A stretch of DNA of 42,507 nucleotides from Gammaproteobacteria bacterium (GTDB lineage: Bacteria; Pseudomonadota; Gammaproteobacteria; Thiotrichales; Thiotrichaceae), in contig JAHJJD010000059.1 of the NCBI GenBank assembly GCA_018822845.1, positions 1-42,507 of the forward strand, read 5' to 3'. The stretch's first letter is position 1. Each line of letters opens with the position of its first letter. This document shows, piece by piece, positions 23,275-32,200 of this stretch. The notes beneath the pieces were generated by a model. That model ran no database searches. It saw nothing but the letters and a program-made list of their open reading frames with translations, and was not told where the DNA came from. Both the position numbers and the translations under genes were made by a program.

Positions 23275-24339
23275 TCAGCTCAAGGTGCAGACAATGTTCC
23301 GGGCGGCGTTATCCCAATACCAGATAGCGTGGTTGCTGTGGTTATGTGTTCCGCCAAACCAGCGGTCATAGGGGTTTTTGTCCAGCCAGTGCCCTTGTTT
23401 CCTCAGCAATTGCTGCCCGAATTCCGTTAGGGAAACCAGCCAGTCGGTTTTCTGCGCAGACCCCTTGATGAGCCTGATAGCTGGGCGGGGGGCGTTGGCA
23501 AGTTGTTCCAGCACCAGCCAGTAACTGCTGTCAGCCATGAAGGGCAGTGGCTCGTAAACTTTGTTATACCAGCGGTAAAACAGGCTGGCAGCATTCTGCC
23601 TGCCATGATCCGACAGGATTTGCAGGGTCATGTGTTCGCTCAGGTTTAACCCGTTGGTGATCCACGGTAACTCGCGGATATGCCGTTGCAGCGCCGGAAT
23701 GATAGTTGGCAGCGGTGGGTTTTCTACGGCCATCACGTGGGCGAATGCTTCCGGTGTAGCACTGGTATATGCTTGCCAGCACAATTTGCCGAACGCAAAC
23801 TGCTCCTCACTGAGAGGCTGGAACTGTTTCCACAGGGCTGGCATGGCTTCTGTGGGTAATAATCCGATGCCGTTGTTGAAACCTTGTGCACCGGGATAGT
23901 CGCTTACACACACGCACTGCATGAGCGGTGCACGTTTGGCCGGGTCGCTGAAAAAATGCAGCATCTTCACAAAGGCCAGCGCATCAGAAGCGTTGTGTTC
24001 AAACCAGAACGCAATACGTGCATAATTCCGCGCGGTTTCCAGTGTCTGAAGATCATTGCTCAGCTCGGCAAAAGCCTGTTGTTGGTTACGCCCGTTGTTG
24101 GTGCGAATGAACGTGGCACGGATGCGGATGAACCCTTCCTGATTGTTGAGTGCAGGTACCGGCCCTTGGGTGTAGGCGTCAGCAAGGCTGAGAAAATCGC
24201 CCCCGAAACCGGCGGCTGCCAGCTTATGCATCAGATCGTTGTCGCAACTGATGTGCAAGGTTCGCGCGTCAGCAAAGTCGCCCCCTTGAATAGTGTCAGT
24301 GGGCAATTGTTGACGTAATTTGGCTAATGAATTAAGCAT
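23275..24339 (-). CDS. DUF1835 domain-containing protein
   Basis: A 354-residue cytoplasmic protein. The N-terminal part has the DUF1835 pattern T-L-H-I-S-C-D-N-D-L (about 27-36), G-D-F-L-S-L-A-D-A-Y-T-Q-G-P-V (about 47-61) and later R-I-A-F-W-F-E-H-N-A-S-D. The C-terminal part includes a winged-helix-like L-T-E-F-G-Q-Q-L-L segment (about 307-315) and ends with W-F-G-G-T-H. No catalytic activity is known for the family. ATG 24339 follows TAAACT by six bases without a ribosome binding site. Codon use is average for the window. Confidence 0.8.
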   Translation of the reverse strand: MLNSLAKLRQQLPTDTIQGGDFADARTLHISCDNDLMHKLAAAGFGGDFLSLADAYTQGPVPALNNQEGFIRIRATFIRTNNGRNQQQAFAELSNDLQTLETARNYARIAFWFEHNASDALAFVKMLHFFSDPAKRAPLMQCVCVSDYPGAQGFNNGIGLLPTEAMPALWKQFQPLSEEQFAFGKLCWQAYTSATPEAFAHVMAVENPPLPTIIPALQRHIRELPWITNGLNLSEHMTLQILSDHGRQNAASLFYRWYNKVYEPLPFMADSSYWLVLEQLANAPRPAIRLIKGSAQKTDWLVSLTEFGQQLLRKQGHWLDKNPYDRWFGGTHNHSNHAIWYWDNAARNIVCTLS

Positions 24340-24488
24340 TCATAGAGTTTATCAAAAGCCTGAGTCAGTACCAGCATTAATTGAAGGAATATTATTTCAG
24401 ATCATGAATGACGCGAAAATAAGCAGAGTTTTAATATTTCAAGACAGCGCAGGCAGCGCATGAAACGGGTTTCAGTGGCAGTTTCAGC

Positions 24489-24800
24489 ATGTCCCTGTCG
24501 GTATGGGTAGTTGTGTTGCGCATAGCCTGGTTTGCCGGGTATGCCCAAAACGGCGAGTCATTCCCCTCAGCACGGCAACGGGCGCAGGTCGCCACCCAAC
24601 ATCTGACACAACTGGCAGCAGAACACGGCAGCGTATTGCTGGTCGGTCACGGTATCATGAACCGACTACTGGGCAGGGCGTTGCGTCTTGAAACCGTCTA
24701 CATACCCAGCTGCCGTTGCGACAATCGAATACTCCTGTTTCGCGTACAAAGTAACGGCTTTGTCATTGAGTGTGTGCAAATAGATGGCATTGAACGTATT
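24489..24800 (+). pseudogene. C-terminal remnant of a histidine phosphatase family gene
   Basis: The frame encodes ...W-F-A-G-Y-A-Q-N-G-E-S-F-P-S-A-R-Q-R, then T-Q-L-A-A-E-H-G-S-V-L-L-V-G-H-G and I-M-N-R-L-L-G-R-A-L-R. That is the second half of a phosphoglycerate-mutase-like phosphatase, including the G-H-G His. The N-terminal R-H-G catalytic motif is missing, and nothing upstream (24340-24488) supplies it. After the L-R-L-E segment the frame runs on without family resemblance into the opposite ABC1 kinase gene, stopping at 24935. It is best read as a decayed gene. The gap 24340-24488 holds nothing else recognisable. Confidence 0.55.
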
Positions 24801-24818
24801 CTTGGCTCCATTCGACTT

Positions 24819-26099
24819 TCAAAGCCAATGCTGGCGAATGCTTACCGTCGCCCCCATGCGCTCGAACATCTTGCACAAGCCATAAATGGTGCGGTCAAAG
24901 AAAATGAACTCATCCGCTACCTTGTTCAGCCCTGACGTTCCCGCAAGACGTTGGATAATCTCCCGTGCCGTGCTGGTGTAATCGGAATGCTTGCCGAAAT
25001 CGAAATGCTCTTCCCGCAGCGGGCGGGCTGCCCATTCCGCAAACGGGCGCAGCACATCCTGATACCACGTCGGGTTGGCTTGGTTGTGTTCCATGCCGAG
25101 TGCGCGGTAGGCACGCATGATGGCATCGTAGTCATCGGCGAGGAACGCTTGCAACAAGCGCGGCAGTGTCGCGGCGAAGGTGCCGGAAAGCTGTTTCACG
25201 CAGCCAAAATCAATCAGGCTGACCGAACCATCGTCATGGAATAAGTAATTGCCGGGGTTGGGGTCAGCGTGCAGGCGTTTGAGGGTGCGCGTGGAATACA
25301 CCAAGGTGTCGTACAACTGTTGCGCCGCCTTGTCACGCAGGGCTTGGCCTGGGTTTGTGGCTAACCAGTCATCCAGATGCTTGCCGTGCATGAACTGCGT
25401 GGTCAAGACACGCTCACCGCTCCATTCAGCGTAAACCTGCGGCACACTGACCCCCGTCAATGCCAACTGTCCACGAAACCACTCGGTGGTGTGCGCCTCG
25501 TGCAGGTAATCAACTTCTTCCCGCAAACGCGCCTGGATTTCCTGCAAGGATTGCAGCGCAATTTCAGCATTGGGTAATCTTCGCGCCAGTTTGCGCAACA
25601 ACTGTATGTCGTTATCCATCGCCACATGGATGCCGGGGTACTGGATTTTCACCGCAACCGGCGTGCCATCGGGCAAAGTAGCGGCATGGACTTGCCCCAA
25701 ACTGGCGGCGGCAAACGCTTGGCTATCAAACGTCGCAAACAGGTGTTCGGGTGGTTTGCCGAATTGCGCCTGCACCGCTTTGCGCACCAGTACGCGGTTG
25801 AGTGGCGGAACCTGATGGAAGGATTTCTCCAGTTCACGGCGGTAACGTTCGGGCAGCAATTCGACTTCCATGCTGAGCATTTGTGCCGCTTTCAGGGCAG
25901 TGCCGCGCAATTGGGTGAGGGCGGCGAAAAGCTGGCGGGCGTTGTGGTCGTCAACTTCCTGTTTGGCTGCTTGTTGGCGTTGTGCCGACAAAAACGGGCG
26001 TTTGACCTTGTGCTGCACTTCGCGCAAGCCGACTTTGAGCGCGGTCGAGCCGACGATGCCTGCGCGTTGCCATTTGCCTTCAGGGATGGTGTCTTGCAT
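24819..26099 (-). CDS. ABC1/AarF (UbiB-like) family protein kinase-like protein
   Basis: A 426-residue protein of the ABC1/UbiB atypical kinase family. Motifs are K-A-A-Q-M (70-74, the K-x-G-Q motif with Gly replaced by Ala), the Ala-rich loop A-A-A-S-L-G-Q-V-H-A-A (130-140), nucleotide-binding Lys151 in V-A-V-K-I-Q-Y-P-G, the catalytic-loop equivalent H-A-D-P-N-P-G-N-Y and the metal-binding L-I-D-F-G-C-V-K. It lacks the C-terminal membrane helices of UbiB proper. ATG 26099 is preferred over GTG 26102, as GGAGGG is 6 nt away. Start and TetR stop overlap (TGATG), so the regulator and kinase form an operon. The kinase may act in lipid or quinone homeostasis. Confidence 0.88.
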   Translation of the reverse strand: MQDTIPEGKWQRAGIVGSTALKVGLREVQHKVKRPFLSAQRQQAAKQEVDDHNARQLFAALTQLRGTALKAAQMLSMEVELLPERYRRELEKSFHQVPPLNRVLVRKAVQAQFGKPPEHLFATFDSQAFAAASLGQVHAATLPDGTPVAVKIQYPGIHVAMDNDIQLLRKLARRLPNAEIALQSLQEIQARLREEVDYLHEAHTTEWFRGQLALTGVSVPQVYAEWSGERVLTTQFMHGKHLDDWLATNPGQALRDKAAQQLYDTLVYSTRTLKRLHADPNPGNYLFHDDGSVSLIDFGCVKQLSGTFAATLPRLLQAFLADDYDAIMRAYRALGMEHNQANPTWYQDVLRPFAEWAARPLREEHFDFGKHSDYTSTAREIIQRLAGTSGLNKVADEFIFFDRTIYGLCKMFERMGATVSIRQHWL

Positions 26100-26836
26100 C
26101 ACTTGCCCTCCATGAAACGGCGCTTGGCGGCGGCAAGGTCGGGGGCTTGATACAGGTTTTTCAGGCTATCCATGTGGCTCATGATGTGGGTGCGGAACAG
26201 GAACGATGCCAAATCCAGCAGCTTGCCGACCATGCCTTGCTGCAAGATGTTCGCCACCAGTTCCATACTGCGGTCAATCACTTGGGTGGTGTTGGCAAAA
26301 CCTTCCGAGGTGTCCTTGAGCCAGTACGCCATGATCCCGGTCATGTAATCCCAGAACAGGCGCGGCAACAGTTCGCGGTAGGGCTGGTCGGGGATTTCGC
26401 CTGCTTCCACCGCCGCATCCAGCATATCCACCACCATTGCGGTGAACAGGCGTTTGGTTTCGGCAATGTTGGTAAACCCGGCGACAGGTTCGGCAAAACT
26501 GATCTCGAACACTTGCTGCAAAAACTCCCGTGCTGGCAACCACACCCGCAAGTTGGTTTCCACCAATTGCTGCAATTGCTCCTGCACGCTGTATTCGTGG
26601 AAGTCGCTGATTTCCTTGAGTTCCAACATCACCTGTTGCTGCACGTATTCGCAATAGCCATACAGCAGCTTTTCCTTGGTGGGAAAGTAGTTGTAGATGG
26701 TGGCATCACCTACCTGTGCCTGCTTGGCAATTTCGCGCATGGTGGCGGACTTGAAGCCTTTGATGGTGATTACATCCACCGCCGCTTCGAGGATGCGCAC
26801 GCGGGTGAGTTGCTGGTCTTGGGCGTTGATCTTCAT
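26099..26836 (-). CDS. TetR/AcrR family transcriptional regulator
   Basis: A 245-residue repressor-type protein. The N-terminal HTH reads T-R-V-R-I-L-E-A-A-V-D-V-I-T-I-K-G-F, then T-M-R-E-I-A-K-Q-A-Q-V-G-D-A-T-I-Y-N-Y-F-P-T-K-E, and is canonical. The C-terminal ligand domain is helical and unusually long, with H-I-M-S-H-M-D near the end. AAAGAGGA lies before ATG 26836. Overlap with the ABC1 kinase gene implies that it controls that kinase; the inverted repeat upstream is the probable operator. The ligand is unknown, possibly a fatty acid or lipid given the partner. Confidence 0.92.
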   Translation of the reverse strand: MKINAQDQQLTRVRILEAAVDVITIKGFKSATMREIAKQAQVGDATIYNYFPTKEKLLYGYCEYVQQQVMLELKEISDFHEYSVQEQLQQLVETNLRVWLPAREFLQQVFEISFAEPVAGFTNIAETKRLFTAMVVDMLDAAVEAGEIPDQPYRELLPRLFWDYMTGIMAYWLKDTSEGFANTTQVIDRSMELVANILQQGMVGKLLDLASFLFRTHIMSHMDSLKNLYQAPDLAAAKRRFMEGK

Positions 26837-26855
26837 GGTGGTGATTCCTCTTTAA

Positions 26856-26908
26856 GAAATTACAACGATATAGTTTCATTATTTTTGTACTTTTACAATA
26901 GTAATTTC
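26856..26908. promoter_or_regulatory. Inverted repeat upstream of the TetR-ABC1 kinase operon
   Basis: GAAATTAC (26856-26863) and GTAATTTC (26901-26908) are perfect inverted 8-mers, 37 bp apart. Inside them TACAA (26861-26865) and TTGTA (26885-26889) form a second pair. The segment is strongly AT-rich and is where the TetR promoter must lie. It is a likely autoregulatory operator, although the arms are farther apart than in most TetR sites. Confidence 0.4.
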
Positions 26909-27137
26909 AATGATAAGGATGTTGGCTAATAAACTACCCCAACCGTCCATCAATCTCCGCAGTGCATCCCCATCGTTTGGCTATCCTCGCCCGGTACGCT
27001 TTCTTGTGCCGCAATTGCTTACCATTGCCGGGTGGCTGAACGCACTTGTTCCAGCATTTCCCGCCAGGCTTGATCCCGCAACTTTGCGAACGCGAGTTTC
27101 AGCAGGCTGTGGAAGCTGATTTGCCCGCGCGTCTTGA
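26909..27137 (+). other. Gene-poor stretch with possible frameshifted relic
   Basis: There is no intact gene here. A 69-codon frame (26910-27119) contains L-T-I-A-G-W-L-N-A-L-V. The frame next to it (27045-27139) reads H-F-P-P-G-L-I-P-Q-L-C-E-R-E-F-Q-Q-A-V and ends at a TAA. Together they look like one coding tail split by a frameshift. I do not recognise the family, and this may be chance. Confidence 0.25.
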
Positions 27138-27557
27138 TTAAGCTGTCACCAGACGGACAAACAGCCACCCCCATATCAGCACCAGCAAACCATAACTGAG
27201 CAAAAACACCCGCATCCGCTGGCGTAGCTTGTTGTGGGTCAAATGGATGCCAGCGTGTGCAATGCGTGCGCCAACATATGCCCAGGCCAGCAACAGCAAT
27301 GCCCAGTCGGCCTGTTGCGTCACATAAGTCAGCACCACCACGACATAAAACAGCACTGGCATTTCAAACAGGTTGTCGTAATGCTGGGTGGCTTGCACCA
27401 GATAATCCGGCAATCTTGCGCCGTGGTTGAGCTTGAAATAGGCGGGTGTCAGACCGGCTTTGACGGCCTTGATCCGGCAGCGTAACAACCAGATGGCGAC
27501 GGCAAAGGTCAGCAAGGCCATTGCGAAAGCAGGGTATAACACGAATGTTTGCGGCAT
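27138..27557 (-). CDS. MAPEG family membrane protein
   Basis: A 139-residue protein with four membrane helices. It is of the MAPEG type (microsomal glutathione S-transferase-like; the bacterial members are largely uncharacterised). Visible pattern: F-K-L-N-H-G-A-R-L-P-D-Y after helix 1, then T-Q-H-Y-D-N-L-F-E-M-P-V-L-F-Y, the family's N-x-x-E-x-P signature, and Y-V-G-A-R-I-A-H-A-G-I-H in helix 3. The start ATG 27557 follows AAGGAGAGAATC. An in-frame upstream extension to 27662 lacks a signal and is rejected. Confidence 0.88.
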   Translation of the reverse strand: MPQTFVLYPAFAMALLTFAVAIWLLRCRIKAVKAGLTPAYFKLNHGARLPDYLVQATQHYDNLFEMPVLFYVVVVLTYVTQQADWALLLLAWAYVGARIAHAGIHLTHNKLRQRMRVFLLSYGLLVLIWGWLFVRLVTA

Positions 27558-27633
27558 GATTCTCTCCTTGGGTTTTAGTGCTGATCCTAATAGGATGCTA
27601 AATATGTTCAAGATCATATTTTGAGAGCCATCC

Positions 27634-27845
27634 ATGTCATACCCCAGCAGCCACAAGCCCAAGACCCGCGACAGGATTCCGTTTACGGGGAATCCGGCGG
27701 CGGTCTGCCTGCTGGATCAGGAGGCGTGACAGGCTCGGCGCACTGCACGCTTGCGCCATTCTGGGCGGAACGCTTGGGTAAAACCCGTTTGCAGGCATTT
27801 CATCACCCGCAATTCCGCTTCGGAATAGCTAGCGTTTGTACGTAA
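27634..27845 (+). pseudogene. PhzF family relic with large internal deletion and frameshift
   Basis: Two hallmark PhzF segments lie almost back to back. An ORF at 27634-27729 ends I-P-F-T-G-N-P-A-A-V-C-L-L-D-Q-E-A-stop, the N-terminal motif. Overlapping it in another frame, from GTG 27725, comes V-T-G-S-A-H-C-T-L-A-P-F-W-A-E-R-L-G-K-T, the C-terminal motif. In an intact PhzF (about 260-300 residues) these are roughly 150 or more residues apart, so most of the gene has been deleted. No useful product is expected. The following 27846-27989 holds no recognisable gene. Confidence 0.75.
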
Positions 27846-27989
27846 CATTTTTTGTTGCAATGCAGTATTTAATGGATGAATGTGTGTCAGACGGCTCCGC
27901 GCATTTTCATCTGACGATGGCGGTATAACAGATGTAAACTTGTCCACGCGAATCGCCTGGAAGTAGGGCGCACCAAGAGGGGAAAACGG

Positions 27990-29255
27990 ATGTTTAAATT
28001 TATACACGCAGCCGACATTCATCTGGATAGCCCGTTACGTGGCCTGTCCCGCCATGACTCAGCGCCAGTGGAGTCCATTCGTGGCGCTTGCCGAAGGGCG
28101 TTTGAAAATCTCATCGACCGGGCTATTGAGGAGCGGGTCGCATTTGTTTTGTTGGCGGGCGATATTTACGATGGCGACTGGAAGGATTACAGCACCGGCA
28201 TTTTCCTCAGTCGGCAAATAGGCAGGTTAGGCCAGCACAATATCAAGGTTTTCGCGGTTGCTGGCAACCACGACGCCGCCAACCGCATGACCAAAGCCCT
28301 GGACAGCCCGGCCAACATGCAAATCCTTTCATCCCGTAAAGTGGAGACAGTAATACTGGATGATTTAGGTGCCGTAATTCATGGGCGCAGTTTCGGCACG
28401 CAGCATGTGCATGACAACCTGGCGGCAGGATTCGCTCCCGCCGCAAAAGGCATGTTCAATATCGGGCTGCTGCACACCAGTCTGGACGGGCGCGAAGGCC
28501 ATGCCCCTTACGCGCCTTGCAGTGTCGATGACCTTTGCTCCAAAGGCTACCATTACTGGGCGCTGGGTCACGTCCATCAACAGGAATTCGTGTCGCGCGA
28601 CCCGTGGATCGTGTTTCCCGGCTGCATCCAGGGACGCCATAGCCGTGAAACCGGGGCGAAAGGCTGTGTGCTGGTGACGGTAGAGGATGGCGCTGTCAGC
28701 GAGGTGGAAACAATCCCGCTGGATGTGGTGCGCTGGGCGCTGCGCCGTATTGACCTGAGCGGCACCACTGATATGCGCGAGGTACTGGAATGTACCCGTA
28801 AGGCCATTGCAGACGAACTGGCGGCAGCGGACGGATGCACCCTGGCTCTGCGCATCCGTCTGGAAGGCGCAAGCAACATGGCGGACAGGCTCTCGGCTTA
28901 TCCAGAGCGGCTGGAACAGCAAATCAGGGCGCTGGCAGCCGAGATGGCTGGCGATGAGGTGTGGGTAGAGCGGGTTGAAAACGCCGTCACTGGCAAGCTG
29001 GATCTGGATACCGCCCTGGCTGATGACAACGCGCTGGCCAGGCTGCTCAATGACATATTGGCCATGTCCGACCACCCCGATGATGTTGACGGGCTTCAGG
29101 AGGTTATCGTCGAACTCAGGCAAAAAGTCCCGCCGGAAGTATTTGCTACTGAATCCGCCTTGAATCTTGCGGATGCGCACACCATCGGGCGTCTGGTCAA
29201 GGAAGCCAAACACCTGCTGGTTGGCAGGTTGCTGACCGTGGAGGATGCGCAATGA
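27990..29255 (+). CDS. YhaO-like DNA repair metallophosphoesterase (SbcD/Mre11-type)
   Basis: A 421-residue nuclease-type protein. Its calcineurin-like domain has all five motifs: H-A-A-D-I-H-L-D (6-13), G-D-I-Y-D-G-D-W (about 57-64), G-N-H-D (about 92-95), L-L-H-T-S (about 159-163) and G-H-V-H (about 193-196). The C-terminal region (about 250-421) is the capping and partner-binding part seen in YhaO. AGAGGGG precedes ATG 27990. The last four bases overlap the start of the ATPase gene, an arrangement typical of the SbcD-SbcC/Mre11-Rad50 class. The pair probably trims DNA ends or hairpins. Confidence 0.9.
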   Translation: MFKFIHAADIHLDSPLRGLSRHDSAPVESIRGACRRAFENLIDRAIEERVAFVLLAGDIYDGDWKDYSTGIFLSRQIGRLGQHNIKVFAVAGNHDAANRMTKALDSPANMQILSSRKVETVILDDLGAVIHGRSFGTQHVHDNLAAGFAPAAKGMFNIGLLHTSLDGREGHAPYAPCSVDDLCSKGYHYWALGHVHQQEFVSRDPWIVFPGCIQGRHSRETGAKGCVLVTVEDGAVSEVETIPLDVVRWALRRIDLSGTTDMREVLECTRKAIADELAAADGCTLALRIRLEGASNMADRLSAYPERLEQQIRALAAEMAGDEVWVERVENAVTGKLDLDTALADDNALARLLNDILAMSDHPDDVDGLQEVIVELRQKVPPEVFATESALNLADAHTIGRLVKEAKHLLVGRLLTVEDAQ

Positions 29256-32200
29256 GAATCGACCGTCTTGACCTGATGGCTTATGGCGCTTTCACCGGTA
29301 AAACCCTGGATTTGTCCAGCGGGTCTGCGGGGCTGCACCTGATCTACGGCGATAATGAGGCCGGTAAAAGCACCTCACTGCGCGCCATCATCGCCTGGTT
29401 GTTCGGCATCCCTGCCCGCACCACCGATAATTACCAGCATGCGCACACCCAACTGCGGATCGGCGGCAAGCTCAGGCTGGCGGATGGCCGGACGCTGGAG
29501 TTCATCCGGCGCAAAGGCACAAAAAGTACGTTGTTGGCCAGCGATGGCAATGATGTTCTGGAGGATGCGGTTTTATTGCCTTTTTTACCCGACGGCATTG
29601 ATGAGGCTTTATTCGGGAAATTGTACGGCATAGACCATGAACGGCTGGAAGCGGGCGGCAAGGAACTGCTGAACCAGTCCGGCGACCTCGGGCAGGCGCT
29701 GTTTGGCGCAGCGCTCGGCGTCGCCAGCCCCCGTATCATCCTGTCTGAATTGCAAACGGGCGCGGAAGCGCTGTTCAAACCCAGAGCCTCGACCAAGCCG
29801 GTGAACCAGGCCATCGCAAATTTCAAGGAGGCGCAAAAGCGCGCAAAAGAGTTAAGCCTGCCGGTCGCCGAATGGAACCGTTTAAAAACGGAACATGAAA
29901 ATACGCTGGCACAGATCAGGCGTCTTGAGGAAGACATTACCGCCAAGAGCAAGGAAAAGAGTCGCCTGGAACGCTTGAACCGTGTCAAGGGGGCCTTGGC
30001 CGAACGCCGCGCCATTCTCAGCCGGATGCAGGAATTGGGGGACGTATTGGTGTTGCCGGAAGATTTTGAGGAACAGCGCAAAACAGCCGCCAGCAAATTG
30101 CAAACCGCCAGCGAACTCAAGGAAAAAGCTGAAGCCAGACTTGCCGGTTTGCAGGAAGAAGCCCGCTCATTGAACATCCGCCATGAATTGCTGGATAAGG
30201 AAGCCGCTATCCTCGGCCTGTATAAAGAGCTGGGAGCGGTTGAAAAAACCATTTACGACCGGCCACAGCAGGATGGTCAACGCCGCCTGTTGCGCAATGA
30301 GGCGACCGACCTGTTAAAAGCCGTGCGTTCCGACCTTGGCATTGACGAGGCCGACAAACTGCTGCGTCCGCTCCTCAAGAAAAAGAACTGGGTGGCTGAT
30401 TTGGCCAGGCGGCATACCCTGTTGGCGCAAAGAAAAGAGACCGCCGGGCTAAATCGCAAGGATGCAGAAAACGAAAAGAACGCCCTTGAAAAACAATTGG
30501 CGGAACAGCCCCGTTCAACCCTTGACCTGGTTGCTTTAAAGGGTGCGGTGATCACTGCCCGCAAAGCAGGCGAGCTTGAAAAAAGGCTGTCCGAAGCCCG
30601 GCAACGTGCTGCCGAAAGCAAGACGGCCAGTGAAAATGAGTTCCAGCGTCTGGGGCGTTTTAGTGGAAGCGTTGAAACCCTGTTGCGAATAGCCCTGCCA
30701 GTACCTGAAACACTGGATGACTTTGAAACAAACTGGCAGGAAATCAGCGATGAAATCCGGGAACATGCCCGCGAGCAACAGAAACTGGAAGCAGAAAAGC
30801 AGCAGGCCGGGCAGGATTTGACGGCGCTGTTATTGATGAGTGATGCGCCTACCCTGGCAACACTGGAAGCGTCGCGCGCCAATCGGGATCAGCTATGGCA
30901 GTTGCTCAAACATCGCTATGTCGGTAAGGGGGGGGCTGGCGATAGTGGGGCAGGGCTTGATTCAGCGCTGGCGGATGCCGATATTCCCGCGCTGTATGAG
31001 CAAAAAGTCATGGATGCCGACCACATAGCGGACAGATTACGGCTGGAAGCCGATCAGGTGGTCAAGCGCACCGACCTTGAAATAAAGCTGAAAACACTGG
31101 ATTCACGCCTCAGCCAATGGGCGGAAACGCTGGCAAAGGCCAATGCAGTCCGGCAAAGCCAGCAACAGGCATGGGATGACATCTGGCTGCCCTTGGGGAT
31201 AAAGCCGGGAACACCCCGCGAGATGAAGCAATGGGTTCTCAGGGTGGAAAAACTGTTATCCAGTATCCAGTCGGCCAATATCCTGCATGGCAGCGCAGAA
31301 AACCTTGCTCATGAATGCGAAACCCGGAAACAGGCCATTGCCGCCCAGATTGTCCGCTTTGATCCTGCATTTGAATCCCAGGGCATGGGGCTTGAAGCCA
31401 TGCTTGGCCTGTGTGAGCAGCGGATTGGGCAGGAAGAAGAGGGCATTAACCGCCAACGCCAATTAAACCAGGCATTGAAAGATGTGGAAATCCGTCTCGG
31501 CAAGGCGCTTGAAAACATCCATACGCTTGAGAGCGAACAGTCCACCTGGGTCAGCGAGTGGGAACAGGCAATCGATGGGCTGGGCTTGCAACCTGACGCC
31601 CACCCGCAATACGCGCTTGAAACACTGGAACAACTGACGGCGTTTTTTGAAAAATTCGACCAGTCGGAGGAAAAGCGGCGGCGTATTTATGGCATAGACA
31701 AGGTGCAGGAAGATTTCAATAAAAAAGTCCTTGAATTTGTGGATGGCATTGCTTTCAACCGGGCTGGGCAGGATGCAAACGTCATTGCCGCCCAACTCCA
31801 TCAGGAACTGAATAAGGCGCGTGAAGCGCGGGCCAGGCTTGAAAAAATAAGCGATGCAGAAAAACTGGAAGCTGACGCCATCAGGGAGGCGGAAATTACC
31901 CTGGCTGCGGCAAACGGGCAGCTTGCCGCATTAAGGTTGCAAGCGGATGCAGGGGATGACGCCGCCCTGATCAAAGCGAGCGAGGCATCCAGGAAAAAGC
32001 GCGAGTTGCAACAAAAGCAGGAGACGCTGGAACAGGAACTTACCCGCAACGGGGATGGCTTGACCATTGCGGAACTGGAGCAGGAGGCGAATGCCTCCGA
32101 CATTGACGCCATTGAATCCGGGATAAGCAAGGTTGCCGCCGAACTGGCTGAGCTTTATCAACAGCGTGACGCCTTGCGTGACCAGCGGCAAACCCTGCAA

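Noticed and set aside
26147-26929. 260-codon plus-strand frame opposite the TetR gene
   Set aside because: His/Gln-rich shadow; the TetR HTH on the other strand is canonical.
27717-28022. 101-codon minus-strand frame between MAPEG and the YhaO-like gene
   Set aside because: It runs antisense through the PhzF relic and into the yhaO-like start; no family resemblance.
28365-29252. 295-codon minus-strand frame opposite the YhaO-like gene
   Set aside because: Shadow of a complete metallophosphoesterase gene; no ribosome binding site or domain.
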